A DNA stretch of 64,000 bases from assembly GCA_003510135.1 (NCBI GenBank), contig DOKY01000036.1:114186-178185 (forward strand). The letters run 5' to 3'. Origin of the DNA: Pseudothermotoga sp. GTDB taxonomy: Bacteria; Thermotogota; Thermotogae; Thermotogales; DSM-5069. This document shows positions 1 through 11,736 of this stretch, piece by piece. The position numbers and the translations under genes were made by a program. Under the pieces are notes generated by a model. It saw only the letters and a list, made by a program, of their open reading frames with translations, did no database searches and was not told where the DNA came from. Numbering within the stretch: position 1 is the first letter of the stretch; every line of letters begins with the position of its first letter.

Positions 1-468
1 TCTGTTGTACATTACCATCGTTATATCTAACGAAAAAGCCGCCTTTCATCTCACCCTTGAAAGAGTACACTTTCCCGGCGGATTCTCGTAAGTTAGGTCG
101 AAACTTTTTGTGAAAGGCAACTCGACTTCTTCGCTGTGATATGTTCGAGTGGGTTAGAAGCGCGGAAGAGTGTTTGCAATAATCGATCACGAATGATGGA
201 ACCGTTGTCAACGCAAGAAACAAGTTATAAAATTTCTTCAACTTGTTCTTCTGGGATGCTTGGTTCAAGTCCAGGAATGCTTTCACTTTTCATGAGGAAT
301 GCGTTCAGGCTTCGAGCGTCTAACTCAAAGACTTTGGGGGCTTTGGAACCCTGGGTCGAAAAACTCAGGAGCTGTCTCACGTGAAATCGAAAAAGCTAGG
401 AAAGCCTGTTTGGTGCGGAATCTGTGTTCGGTGGGGCTCACCGGCTCGTAGCTTTCACCTGAAAGGAT
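1..468 (-). pseudogene. decayed protein gene, unrecognised family, cut by left edge
   Basis: Read on the minus strand, this stretch gives protein-like peptide segments that do not share one open frame. One frame covers 468-325 and contains the segment SYEPVSPTEHRFRTKQAFLA. A second covers 395-93, contains KVFELDARSLNAFLMKS, and is broken by an in-frame TAA at 225-227, after which it continues as DNGSIIRDRLLQTLFRASN. A third frame then reads GKVYSFKGEMKGGFFVRYND up to the window edge. Placed in order, the pieces look like one protein damaged by at least two frameshifts and one nonsense codon. I do not recognise the family. The segments were chosen by eye, so the reading could partly be chance. 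Confidence 0.4.
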
Positions 469-471
469 TTA

Positions 472-854
472 CAATGTTTTATAGCATGAGAGCAAGGCCC
501 AGTATAAATGTGCAAGGTTAAAAAGAATGACAAGCATTGTGGGTAGGTTGGGCTGTCGGGTTAAGATGTTAAGAAATCATACGCTCAGGGTGTGAGGATT
601 TAGGATCGATGAGGGTCGCAGCTCAGCACTGATATACTGAGATTTGGTGGCCAGCGTACGCGGAAGGTTGGAAGTTTCGAAGTAGCGACTGTGCGAGGCG
701 GAAAGTTGCCATCAGTATACTATCGAATGATTAGTTGATATTAGTCGAAGCATAGGTGATGTGCCTGTCAAAGGAACTTCTGTGTCGGGTTTGGTTGTCA
801 GATGAAATAGGGGAGCGGCATCCATGACAGGTGCTGTGAAAAGGGGTGATACAA
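472..854. other. stretch without a gene
   Basis: I see no convincing reading frame, tRNA or repeat array here. Stops are frequent in all frames. It may be further decayed sequence next to the pseudogene on its left. The last bases (841-849, AAGGGGTGA) are the ribosome binding site of the following gene. Confidence 0.5.
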
Positions 855-1871
855 ATGAAGGCGTCAAGTGGTGAAATAGCTCAAAGCGTTGATCTTTGTG
901 TTGGCTGGGGGAGGCTCAATCCAAACGCACTCGGTTGGAGCAGAAAGCCGTTGATCAAAGCAAACTTGAGAGACCATTTTCTGAGGAAAAAGAAATGGAA
1001 CTACTGGGCCGTGATGAATCAGGATTGTCTCTTCTCGGCGACGATCTCCAACTTAGATTACGTTGGTATGGTGTTTGTCTACTTCCTCGATCTTAACAGC
1101 AAGGACTTCTTCGAGGAGAGGGTAATCACACCCTTCGGTGTTGGCTGTGATCTGCCTGAGACATTGCGTGAGAGTGTTTCGTTCCACTCGAAAAAGATGA
1201 GTGTAAGATTCGAGGTGATTCATGAGAAAGTTCTCATAAGTGCTTCAATTCCACACACATGCCTTGGACGGGTGGACGCGCGGATCAAAGTTTACTTCTC
1301 TTCTCAAGAATCTCTGACAGTTGTTGTGCCTTGGTCCTGGAGAAGGTTTCAGTTGACCACCAAGTCCGTTGGGCTTCCTGCTGAGGGAACTCTGCTGGTC
1401 GGTAACAGAGCTTACGAGTTCAACGTGAACGATTCCTTCGCCACCCTCGACTTTGGGAGAGGAGTCTGGAAATACCGGACTTTCTGGAACTGGGCCAGCT
1501 TTTCAACCGCACTCGAAAATCACATCGTCGGTGTGAACCTGGGTGCGGGCTGGACAGACGGAACGGGTGCGAACGAGAACGCAGTCTTTGTGAACGGGAA
1601 ACTCTTCAAGATAGAAAGTGATGTTGCCTTTGACTACGACAGAAAAGATCTGTTCAAACCATGGCACATATACACGAAATCGAGCGATCAGGTAGAACTG
1701 GAGTTTCACCCTTTCTTTGAAAGGATAGCAAAGAGTAACCTCGTGATCGTTGCATCGAGTGTGCACCAGATGATAGGTAGGTTCAAGGGGTTCGTCAGGG
1801 ATGCGGAACACAACCTCTACATCGTGGACGGGGCACTCGGCTGGGCAGAAGAGCACCAGGCGCGATGGTGA
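855..1871 (+). CDS. DUF2804 family protein
   Basis: The 338-residue product looks like the DUF2804 family (recognised from memory). Supporting signs are the early GWGRLNPNALGW-type segment, the central KKWNYWAVMNQDCLFSATIS region with LDYVGMVFVYFLD, the repeated aromatic and Gly-rich beta segments (VGVNLGAGWTDGTGANENA), and the closing GWAEEHQARW, a typical end for the family. No signal peptide or membrane helix is seen. The biochemical role of the family is unknown to me. A GTG at 846 is also in frame, but AAGGGGTGA at 841-849 sits about 5 nt before the ATG at 855, which I prefer. It stands alone, between decayed sequence and the liv promoter. Confidence 0.75.
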   Translation: MKASSGEIAQSVDLCVGWGRLNPNALGWSRKPLIKANLRDHFLRKKKWNYWAVMNQDCLFSATISNLDYVGMVFVYFLDLNSKDFFEERVITPFGVGCDLPETLRESVSFHSKKMSVRFEVIHEKVLISASIPHTCLGRVDARIKVYFSSQESLTVVVPWSWRRFQLTTKSVGLPAEGTLLVGNRAYEFNVNDSFATLDFGRGVWKYRTFWNWASFSTALENHIVGVNLGAGWTDGTGANENAVFVNGKLFKIESDVAFDYDRKDLFKPWHIYTKSSDQVELEFHPFFERIAKSNLVIVASSVHQMIGRFKGFVRDAEHNLYIVDGALGWAEEHQARW

Positions 1872-1967
1872 GCACGTCTGTGCTCAACAACCTGAGATGA
1901 CACGACGGTACAAACGAGAGCTGACAGCTAGACATCCACTAACGTTTGCCCATACGATGTGCTTGAC

Positions 1968-1997
1968 TTGCATTTTTTAAGTGCTCGATGTTATAAT
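1968..1997 (+). promoter_or_regulatory. sigma70-type promoter of livKHMGF
   Basis: TTGCAT at 1968-1973 and a perfect TATAAT at 1992-1997 are separated by 18 nt. A second -35-like TTGACT at 1963-1968 has a spacer that is too long. Transcription would start near 2004, leaving a leader of about 55 nt before livK. Confidence 0.75.
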
Positions 1998-2058
1998 TGA
2001 AAAGTCAGTAACACTGGTAACGAACACATGATTTTTTATCACACAAGGGGGTGTTGGT

Positions 2059-3177
2059 ATGAAGTGGGTAATGTCTCTGTTACTGTTTGCAACCTTAGTT
2101 ATCGCAGCAGAGCCCATCGTGATTGGTGTTTTCGAGCCAATGACGGGTCCATACGCTGCAGGTGGACAGATGACCATGGAAGGCATCTATCTTGCTCACG
2201 AGCAGGTGAAAGAAGTTCTTGGCAGACCGATTGAACTCGTGCTTGTGGACAACAAGAGTGACAAGGTAGAAGCGGCTAATGCCGTGGCGAGGTTGATCGA
2301 GTATCACAAGGCGGTGGCGATCATAGGTAGTTACGGAAGCGCTGTGGCCATACCCGGCAGTGAGGTTGCGAACAAACTCGGGGTGCCGATGGTTGGGTGT
2401 TCCCCGACGAACCCACTTGTGACACTTGGCAAGCCATATGTTTTCAGAGTTTGTTTTATAGACCCGTTCCAGGGCACGGTCATGGCACAGTTTGCCGTTG
2501 AAAAGCTTGGAGCGAAGACTGCTGTCGTAATTCAGGACATCGCTTCGGACTATTCGGTTGGCCTGTCACACTACTTCCAGGAGGCTTTCAAGAAACTCAC
2601 CAACAATAAGAAATCCGTTTTAGGGGTTATCTCCTATCAAACGGGAGACCAGGATTTCACAGCCCAGTTGACGTTCGCAAACAGCAAAAATCCTGATGTG
2701 ATCTTCATACCTGCTGCCGCTTACGGTGAGGCTGCTCTGATCATAAAACAAGCACGCGAACTTGGAATGAAACAGATATTCTTGGGTGGTGACACATGGG
2801 AAGCTCCAGAATTTCTCGAGGTTGGTGGCAAAGCAGTTGAAGGAAGCTATTTCAGCACGCACTTTGATACTGAGGCCACGACAACTCCCAGAGCTGCGGA
2901 GTTTATCAAGGCATTCAGGGCGAAGTACGGCAAAGATCCAAGTGCTTTTGCCGCACTGGGATATGACGCTTACATGCTTGTTGTTGATGCGATTAAAAGA
3001 GCAGGATCAGCTGACCCGAAAGCAATAAGAGATGCGCTCGCCGCTACGAAGAATTTCGAGGGTGCAACAGGCTATATAACGCTCGATCAAAACGGAGACG
3101 CAATTAAGGATGCAGTTATAAGGGTTGTCAAGGATGGGAAGTTCGTGTATGTGACAACAGTCAGACCAAGTGAATGA
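2059..3177 (+). CDS. livK: branched-chain amino acid-type ABC transporter, substrate-binding protein
   Basis: This 372-residue protein is a periplasmic type I solute-binding protein of the Leu/Ile/Val-binding class. It has a signal peptide (MKWVMSLLLFATLVIA, cut before AEPIVIG) without a lipobox cysteine. The mature start PIVIGVFEPMTGPYAAGGQ is the usual first beta strand and ligand loop of the family. GSYGSAVAIPGSEVANKLGV and the C-terminal GYDAYMLVVDAIKRA also fit. It delivers the ligand to the LivHM channel encoded next. Ligand specificity cannot be read from the sequence, so other amino acids, amides or urea-type ligands are possible. The start follows AAGGGGG at 2045-2051. A perfect hairpin directly after the stop probably favours higher expression of this gene than of the permease genes. 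Confidence 0.9.
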   Translation: MKWVMSLLLFATLVIAAEPIVIGVFEPMTGPYAAGGQMTMEGIYLAHEQVKEVLGRPIELVLVDNKSDKVEAANAVARLIEYHKAVAIIGSYGSAVAIPGSEVANKLGVPMVGCSPTNPLVTLGKPYVFRVCFIDPFQGTVMAQFAVEKLGAKTAVVIQDIASDYSVGLSHYFQEAFKKLTNNKKSVLGVISYQTGDQDFTAQLTFANSKNPDVIFIPAAAYGEAALIIKQARELGMKQIFLGGDTWEAPEFLEVGGKAVEGSYFSTHFDTEATTTPRAAEFIKAFRAKYGKDPSAFAALGYDAYMLVVDAIKRAGSADPKAIRDALAATKNFEGATGYITLDQNGDAIKDAVIRVVKDGKFVYVTTVRPSE

Positions 3178-3180
3178 GTG

Positions 3181-3210
3181 ACGCGCAGGCTTCCGCCTGC
3201 GCGTTTTCTT
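3181..3210 (+). terminator. intrinsic terminator-like hairpin between livK and livH
   Basis: The arms 3181-3190 (ACGCGCAGGC) and 3195-3204 (GCCTGCGCGT) form a perfect 10-bp stem with a TTCC loop. The stem is followed by TTTCTT. It lies immediately after the livK stop and before livH, so partial termination would raise binding-protein mRNA over permease mRNA. The T tract is short and interrupted, which fits a leaky terminator or an mRNA 3'-end stabiliser. Confidence 0.75.
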
Positions 3211-3224
3211 CTGGGGGTGTCTTG

Positions 3225-4103
3225 ATGAACTTGACCTTGTTTCTCCAGCACCTGGCAAATGGAGTAGCACTTGGGTTCGTTTTTGGGCTTGTCGCAATTG
3301 GATACACACTCGTCTACGGTGTTGTGAAATTGGTCAACTTTGCTCACGGCGACATATTCATGATGGCGGCGTTCTTTGTTTATTACGGGATAGTTCTCTT
3401 TTCGTTTCCGTGGTTTTTGTCATTCCTTTTTGCGATATTTCTCACAGCACTCCTTGGAATATCAATTGAAAAGGTTGCTTATAAGCCACTGAGAAATGCA
3501 CCGAGAATCTCTTCCCTCTGCTCAGCCATAGGCATGTCCTTCCTGCTTGAGAATTTCGCAATTGTGGTTTTCGGTGGCAGACAGAAACCTTTCTATCAAC
3601 CGGCGGTGTTGAACAAAACACTGAACGTATGGGGAGTCAGAATCCAGCTTGTAACAATAATCACGATCGTTGTGTCGATAGGGGCTCTCTTCTTCCTGAG
3701 TTACCTGGTTTATAAGACAAAGATGGGACTCGCAATGAGAGCTCTTGCGTACGACTTTGACACAGCGAGGTTGATGGGGATAAACGTAGACAGGACGATA
3801 ACCTTTACTTTTGCAGTTGGTTCAAGCCTTGCAGCCATCAGTGCCATATTCTGGGCGCTGCGCTATCCACAGATATGGCCATTCATGGGGGTTTTTCCGG
3901 GGTGGCGCGCTTTTACGGCAGCCATAATAGGTGGTATCGGAAGTATCAAAGGAGCCATGGTTGGGGGCTTCTTGATTGGCATGATTTCGATCTTGCTTGT
4001 TGCGTTTCTCCCGGATCTGGCAGGCTACCGGGACGCTTTCATTTTTATTATGCTGGTCTTCGTTTTACTCTTTAAACCTACAGGTCTGTTTGGTGAGACT
4101 TAG
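3225..4103 (+). CDS. livH: branched-chain amino acid-type ABC transporter permease LivH
   Basis: This 292-residue inner-membrane permease belongs to the LivH family. Its N-terminus (LQHLANGVALGFVFGLVAIG, then YTLVYGVVKLVNFAHGDIFM) is the typical opening of LivH proteins. About eight hydrophobic segments follow. The loop MGLAMRALAYDFDTARLMGI resembles the EAA-type coupling loop, and AIIGGIGSIKGAMVGGFLIG is the conserved C-terminal Gly-rich motif. An in-frame ATG at 3174 would place a terminator-like hairpin inside the coding region. The ATG at 3225, preceded by GGGGGTG, is therefore the better start. It pairs with LivM and is driven by LivG and LivF. Confidence 0.9.
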   Translation: MNLTLFLQHLANGVALGFVFGLVAIGYTLVYGVVKLVNFAHGDIFMMAAFFVYYGIVLFSFPWFLSFLFAIFLTALLGISIEKVAYKPLRNAPRISSLCSAIGMSFLLENFAIVVFGGRQKPFYQPAVLNKTLNVWGVRIQLVTIITIVVSIGALFFLSYLVYKTKMGLAMRALAYDFDTARLMGINVDRTITFTFAVGSSLAAISAIFWALRYPQIWPFMGVFPGWRAFTAAIIGGIGSIKGAMVGGFLIGMISILLVAFLPDLAGYRDAFIFIMLVFVLLFKPTGLFGET

Positions 4104-4108
4104 GGGGA

Positions 4109-5164
4109 ATGAGTGTGTACAAGCAACCATCGTTCTGGCTGACGTTGATCGCGCTTGTTGTGTTTTTCGCTTTTATCAGCTATGCGCAGAATAATTTCGA
4201 TGCATACGTAATTCGAATCATGAACGTGGCGGCGATATACGTGATTCTCGGAGTCAGTCTTAACCTGATAAATGGATTCACGGGACAATTTTCCCTTGGC
4301 CACGCCGGATTCATGGCAATAGGTGCTTACGCGTCTGCTTTACTTTATATGTCACCTGAGCTGAAGGCGATGAACTTTTTCATAAAACCGCTGATATGGC
4401 CGCTGAATCGAATTCAAATTCCGTTTTTCCCGGCGTTGCTGATCGGTGGATTGCTTGCCGCCGGTGCAGGTTTCCTCGTTGGTGCTCCCTGTATGAGGGT
4501 GAAAGGTGATTATCTCGCGATAGTTACCTATGGTTTTTCTGAAATAATCAGGGTTCTTTTCAACAATTTGCAGAGTGTGACAAACGGGCCTTTGGGGCTT
4601 AAAGGTTTGCCAACGTACACAAATTTGTGGTGGAGCTGGGGATGGGCTGTGTTCACCGTGTTTTTCATAAAGAGGCTGATCGATTCCAGCTATGGCAGGG
4701 CGTTGAAGGCAATTAGAGACAACGAAGAGGCCGCTGAAGCGATGGGTGTCAATTTGTTTTATCACAAAACTCTCGCTTTTGTTGTGGGCGCATTTTTCGC
4801 GGGTATTGCAGGTGGGCTACTCGGTAGTTTGGTGATGACGATCGATCCAAACGCGTTCAACATAATGCTCACTTTCCAGATTGTACTGATAGTTCTCCTA
4901 GGAGGACTTGGCAGCATAACCGGGACAGTGATTTCAGGTGTTCTGATCGCCGTTTTGATGGAATGGCTCAGGATTGTGGAGACACCAATGAAAATTTTCG
5001 GGATAACGATACCTGGCATCTCTGGCATGAGGATGTTGATTTTCTCCATCATACTAATGATATCGGTTCTGTTTTTCAGACACGGCATCCTGGGTGATAG
5101 AGAATTTTCATGGCAGGGTGTCATTTCGTTTTTCAAAAGGCGTCAATCAAACCGGGGAGGATGA
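4109..5164 (+). CDS. livM: branched-chain amino acid-type ABC transporter permease LivM
   Basis: This permease of about 350 residues is the second channel subunit. Family marks are LGVSLNLINGFTGQFSLGHA followed by GFMAIGAYASA, then SSYGRALKAIRDNEEAAEAM (the coupling loop that meets the ATPases) and GGLGSITGTVISGVL near the C-terminus. About nine or ten hydrophobic segments are visible. AGGGGG at 4102-4107 lies only one base before the ATG at 4109; the in-frame GTG at 4115 has better spacing and may be the real start. Five bases separate it from livH, and its stop overlaps the Shine-Dalgarno region of livG. Confidence 0.88.
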   Translation: MSVYKQPSFWLTLIALVVFFAFISYAQNNFDAYVIRIMNVAAIYVILGVSLNLINGFTGQFSLGHAGFMAIGAYASALLYMSPELKAMNFFIKPLIWPLNRIQIPFFPALLIGGLLAAGAGFLVGAPCMRVKGDYLAIVTYGFSEIIRVLFNNLQSVTNGPLGLKGLPTYTNLWWSWGWAVFTVFFIKRLIDSSYGRALKAIRDNEEAAEAMGVNLFYHKTLAFVVGAFFAGIAGGLLGSLVMTIDPNAFNIMLTFQIVLIVLLGGLGSITGTVISGVLIAVLMEWLRIVETPMKIFGITIPGISGMRMLIFSIILMISVLFFRHGILGDREFSWQGVISFFKRRQSNRGG

Positions 5165-5167
5165 AGT

Positions 5168-5944
5168 GTGGCGATCCTGAAGTTGGACAAGGTGACCAAG
5201 AAATTCGGCGGCTTGGTGGCCGTTAACAACGTGTCTCTGGAACTTGAACAGGGTCAGCTGGCAGGTCTCATTGGTCCGAACGGTGCCGGTAAAACAACTA
5301 TTTTCAACGTCATAACTGGCGTTTACCGTCCGGACTCTGGAAAAGTGTATTTTATGGGAATCGACATAACGAAGAAAAAACCACACGAAATAGCAGCACT
5401 GGGCATAGCGAGAACTTTTCAGAACATCAAGCTCTTTCACCGAATGAGCGTGCTCGACAACGTTCGTGTGGCATGTCATTTCAGGTTGAAAGCATCTGTT
5501 TTCTCGGCCGTCCTCGATTTGCCCAAGTATGCAAGAGAGGAACGCGAGATGACAAAAGAATCACTGGATCTTCTTGAAGCCGTTGGGCTGAAGCAGCTTG
5601 CGAATGAAAGTGCGGGCTCACTTCCATACGGTTATCAGAGAAAACTTGAGATAGCAAGAGCTCTTGCAACGAGACCAAAGATTTTACTGCTCGATGAACC
5701 TGCGGCCGGTATGAATCCGGAAGAAACTGCTGAACTGATGAGATTCATAAAGAGAATTCGCGACGAATTTGGTCTCACAATACTTCTGATCGAACACGAT
5801 ATGAAAGTTGTCATGGGAATATGTGAGAAAATAACGGTTCTGGATCATGGTTGTGTCATTGCAGAAGGTTCTCCCAAAGAGATACAGAACAATCCCGAAG
5901 TTATAAAAGCCTACTTAGGAAGTGGTGTTTATGCTCGAAGTTAG
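5168..5944 (+). CDS. livG: branched-chain amino acid-type ABC transporter ATPase LivG
   Basis: This 258-residue ATPase energises the LivHM channel. It has Walker A GLIGPNGAGKTT, the family-typical segment GIARTFQNIKLFHRMSVLDN, a signature region LPYGYQRKLEIARAL (a variant of LSGGQ, common in LivG), Walker B ILLLDEPAAGMNPEE and the switch histidine in ILLIEHDMKVVM. Translation starts at a GTG placed 7 nt after GGGGAGG (5154-5160). Its end overlaps livF by 14 nt, so the two are probably translationally coupled. Confidence 0.92.
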   Translation: MAILKLDKVTKKFGGLVAVNNVSLELEQGQLAGLIGPNGAGKTTIFNVITGVYRPDSGKVYFMGIDITKKKPHEIAALGIARTFQNIKLFHRMSVLDNVRVACHFRLKASVFSAVLDLPKYAREEREMTKESLDLLEAVGLKQLANESAGSLPYGYQRKLEIARALATRPKILLLDEPAAGMNPEETAELMRFIKRIRDEFGLTILLIEHDMKVVMGICEKITVLDHGCVIAEGSPKEIQNNPEVIKAYLGSGVYARS

Positions 5945-6635
5945 GGATCTGCATGTGAGTTATGGTGCAATAAAGGCATTGAAGGGAATATCTTTCAAGG
6001 TGGAAAAAGGGAAAGTCGTAACCCTGATTGGTTCGAACGGTGCAGGTAAGACGACCACTTTGAAGGCAATATGTGGCCTCGTCAGAGTACAATCTGGAAA
6101 CGTTTTTCTGAATGGTGAGAACATCACGAACAAGCCAACCAATGAGATTGTCTCAAAAAAGATCGCCATGGTTCCAGAAGGCAGGAGGATTTTTCCAAAT
6201 CTGACGGTTTATGAAAATCTGTTGGTTGGAGCATATCAAAGGAATGACAAAGATGGAATTCAAGAGGACATGGAATGGATTTTCTCGCTTTTTCCTGTTT
6301 TAAAGGAAAGACTCAACCAGAAGGGTGGAACTCTATCCGGCGGAGAGCAACAGATGCTTGCAATAGGCAGAGCTCTGATGAGCAGGCCTGATCTGTTAAT
6401 GCTCGACGAGCCTTCTTTGGGCCTTGCACCAATAATAGTGGAACAATTGTTCGAGGTGATTCAAAAAATTCACAGTGAGGGTAAGACGATACTTCTGATT
6501 GAACAGAATGCCTACGCAGCTTTGAATATAGCGGATTATGCTTATGTACTCGAAACCGGTCGAATAGTCTTACAAGGCACCGGAAAAGAATTACTCGCCA
6601 ATGAGGAGGTTAAGCGGGCTTACCTGGGTGGTTGA
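5931..6635 (+). CDS. livF: branched-chain amino acid-type ABC transporter ATPase LivF
   Basis: This 234-residue second ATPase of the Liv system has Walker A LIGSNGAGKTTTLKAI, signature LSGGEQQMLAIGRALMSRPD, Walker B LLMLDEPSLGLAPIIVEQ and switch ILLIEQNAYAAL, all typical of LivF. In-frame GTGs lie just upstream, but AGGAAGTGG precedes the ATG at 5931 at normal spacing, and the protein then begins MLEVRDLHVSYG as family members do. It is the last gene of the operon. No hairpin with a T tract follows before the rRNA promoter. Confidence 0.92.
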   Translation: MLEVRDLHVSYGAIKALKGISFKVEKGKVVTLIGSNGAGKTTTLKAICGLVRVQSGNVFLNGENITNKPTNEIVSKKIAMVPEGRRIFPNLTVYENLLVGAYQRNDKDGIQEDMEWIFSLFPVLKERLNQKGGTLSGGEQQMLAIGRALMSRPDLLMLDEPSLGLAPIIVEQLFEVIQKIHSEGKTILLIEQNAYAALNIADYAYVLETGRIVLQGTGKELLANEEVKRAYLGG

Positions 6636-6671
6636 ACGCTGGGCCTTGCGGGGAATTAACTTTTTCGTAAC

Positions 6672-6700
6672 TTGACACGCGTCTTGACAGGTGGTACCAT
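6672..6700 (+). promoter_or_regulatory. probable rRNA operon promoter
   Basis: A perfect TTGACA at 6672-6677 is spaced 17 nt from TACCAT at 6695-6700. A second perfect TTGACA lies at 6684-6689 without a matching -10 box. The position, about 180 nt before the 16S gene, suits a bacterial rRNA promoter. The -10 element is weak, so the exact box is uncertain. Confidence 0.55.
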
Positions 6701-6814
6701 GATATTCGGCCGCTCGTGTGAGAGCAGTTATAAGTAGCAGGGTCTTGGAAAATGAATAAAGCGACAGAGGGTCTGAGTAAGACTCACATTGTTTTGTCGT
6801 CGGGTCATTGAAAA

Positions 6815-8457
<1,643 letters not shown>

Positions 8458-8474
8458 CTTTGAGTGACTCGAGA

Positions 8475-8551
<77 letters not shown>

Positions 8552-8555
8552 TGGA

Positions 8556-8631
8556 GGGGACGTAGCTCAGTTGGGAGAGCGCCTGCTTTGCAAGCAGGAA
8601 GTCAGGGGTTCGAATCCCCTCGTCTCCACCA
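8556..8631 (+). tRNA. tRNA-Ala (TGC anticodon)
   Basis: This 76-nt cloverleaf has acceptor arms GGGGACG and CGTCTCC, anticodon arm CCTGCTTTGCAAGCAGG (anticodon TGC), T-arm AGGGGTTCGAATCCCCT and an encoded CCA. It lies 4 nt after tRNA-Ile in the rRNA spacer. Confidence 0.97.
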
Positions 8632-9198
8632 AGGGAAGGGTCTTTGAAAACTGCATAGGAAGCGAAGAGGTCAAGGTACTAAGGGCATGCGGTGGATGCC
8701 TTGGCGGCGGGAGGCGACGAAGGGCGTGGTAAGCTGCGATAAGCCCCGGGGAGCCGCAAACAGGCGTTGATCCGGGGATTCCCGAATGGGGAAACCTAAC
8801 TGGTCGTAAGACCAGTTGCCGCCGAAAGGCGGTGCGACACCGGGGGAAGTGAAACATCTCAGTACCCCGAGGAAAAGAAATCAAACGAGATTCCCTGAGT
8901 AGCGGCGAGCGAAAGGGGAGAAGCCTAAACCAGTGCAATGCTCAAGCCCGTGGGCGTTGTTGCACTGGGGTTGTGGGGCGCAACCGGGCGAGGCCACGGA
9001 CTCGCCGGGAAGTTACAAATCCTCTATCTAGCCGAAGTGCCTGGGATGGCACGCCGGAGAGGGTGAAAGCCCCGTAGGCGAAAGGTAGAGGACTTCCTGG
9101 GTTGCGACCCCGAGTACCGCGGGACCCGTGGAATCCTGCGGGAATCAGGGGGGACCACCCTCCAAGGCTAAATACTACCCGCCGTCCGATAGCGTACT

Positions 9199-9229
<31 letters not shown>

Positions 9230-10589
9230 GGGAGGGGAGTGAAACAGAACCTGAAACCGCATGCCTACACTAAGTCGGAGCCCGTAAGGGTGACGGCGTG
9301 CCTTTTGCTTAATGAGTCCGCGAGTTGCCGTCAGTGGCGAGGTTAAGCCGAACAAGGCGTAGCCGTAGCGAAAGCGAGTCCGAACAGGGCGTTAGTCACT
9401 GGCGGCAGACCCGAAGCCGGGTGAGCTACCCCTGGGCAGGATGAAGGTGGGCTAAACCCCACTGGAGGTCCGAACCGGTGGACAGTGAAAAGTCCTCGGA
9501 TGACCTGGGGGTAGGAGTGAAAAGCTAACCGAACCCGGTGATAGCTGGTTCTCCCCGAAACGCATTGAGGTGCGGCCTCGGGTGGTCTGTGCAGGGGGTA
9601 GAGCACTGATAGGGCTAGGGGGGTAACCTCCGAACCCTGTCAAACTCCGAATCCCTGCACATAAAGCCCGGGAGAAAGACTGTGGGGGATAAGCTCCATG
9701 GTCGAAAGGGGAACAGCCCAGACCGCCGGCTAAGGGCCCGGAGAGGTGGCTAAGTGGTAAAGGATGTGGCGCACCTAAGACAACTGGGAGGTTGGCTTAG
9801 AAGCAGCCATCCTTTAAAGAGTGCGTAACAGCTCACCAGTCGAGGTGCGCTGCGCCGAAGATGTAACGGGGCTCAAGCCACCCCCCGAAGCCGCGGGTCT
9901 GCACCGATGAGGTGCAGGCGGTAGGGGAGCTTTCCGCTGTAGGGTGAAGGCAGACCCGCGAGGGCTGCTGGACGAGGCGGAAGTGAGAATGCGGACATGA
10001 GTATGCGAGAGGAGAGTGAGAATCTCTCCCCCCGTAAGCCCAAGGGTACCTGGGGAAGGGTCGTCCGCCCAGGGTTAGCCGGTACCCTAAGGTAAACCCG
10101 AAAGGGGTAGCCGAAGGGAAGCTGGTTAATATTCCAGCGCCACCTGCAATCGAGGTGCAAGGGGTGACGCAGGAGGGTAGGCGCCGAGGGTAAGTGGCAC
10201 TCCCTTCCAAGCGGTTAGGGCGTTGATGGGTGTAGGTAAATCCGCACCCGGAGCCTGAGCCGTGATGGGGAGGACCCGTGAGGGTCCAACGGTGCTGACC
10301 CCACACTGCCGAGAAAAACCTCGTGCACCGTTTGAGATTGCAGGTGACCGTTCCGCAAACCGACACAGGTGGGCGAGCTGAGAAGGCTCAGGGGAGCGGG
10401 ATAACCCTCGCCAAGGAACTCGGCAAGTTGACCCCGTAACTTCGGGAGATGGGGTGCCGCGGTAGGGTGAACCCAGGGGAAGGGGCAACCCGGAAACTGG
10501 GGGAGCCCGAGGCGGTCGCAGAGACCAGGCCCTGGCGACTGTTTACCAAAAACACAGGCCTCTGCAAACTCGTAAAGAGGATGTATAGG

Positions 10590-10631
<42 letters not shown>

Positions 10632-10655
10632 AGGCCGTAAGGCGTAGCTCCGACC

Positions 10656-11396
<741 letters not shown>

Positions 11397-11405
11397 AGCG
11401 AAATA

Positions 11406-11450
<45 letters not shown>

Positions 11451-11690
11451 GGCGCTGTCTCGGCGAGGGACCCGGTGAAATTTCAGTGAGGGTGAAGATG
11501 CCCTCAACCTGCGGCTAGACGGAAAGACCCCGTGGAGCTTCACTGCAGCCTGGTATTGGATTCTGGCACACCGTGTACAGGATAGGTGGGAGGCTGTGAA
11601 CCCGGCTCGCCAGGGTCGGGGGAGCCACCGGTGGGATACCACCCTCGGTGTGTCGGAATTCTAACCTGAACCTGTGAAGAGCAGGTTGGG

Positions 11691-11736
<46 letters not shown>

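Noticed and set aside
136..384. Plus-strand open frame of 82 codons at the window start
   Set aside because: Its peptide is serine-rich without family features, and the opposite strand gives more protein-like segments, so it is a shadow of the decayed gene.
1869..1886. Hairpin TGAGCAC-GTCT-GTGCTCA at the DUF2804 stop
   Set aside because: Only 7 bp and no T tract, so I do not call it a terminator.
3174..3224. Upstream start for livH
   Set aside because: It would encode the terminator-like hairpin as protein, and the family N-terminus and ribosome binding site fit 3225.
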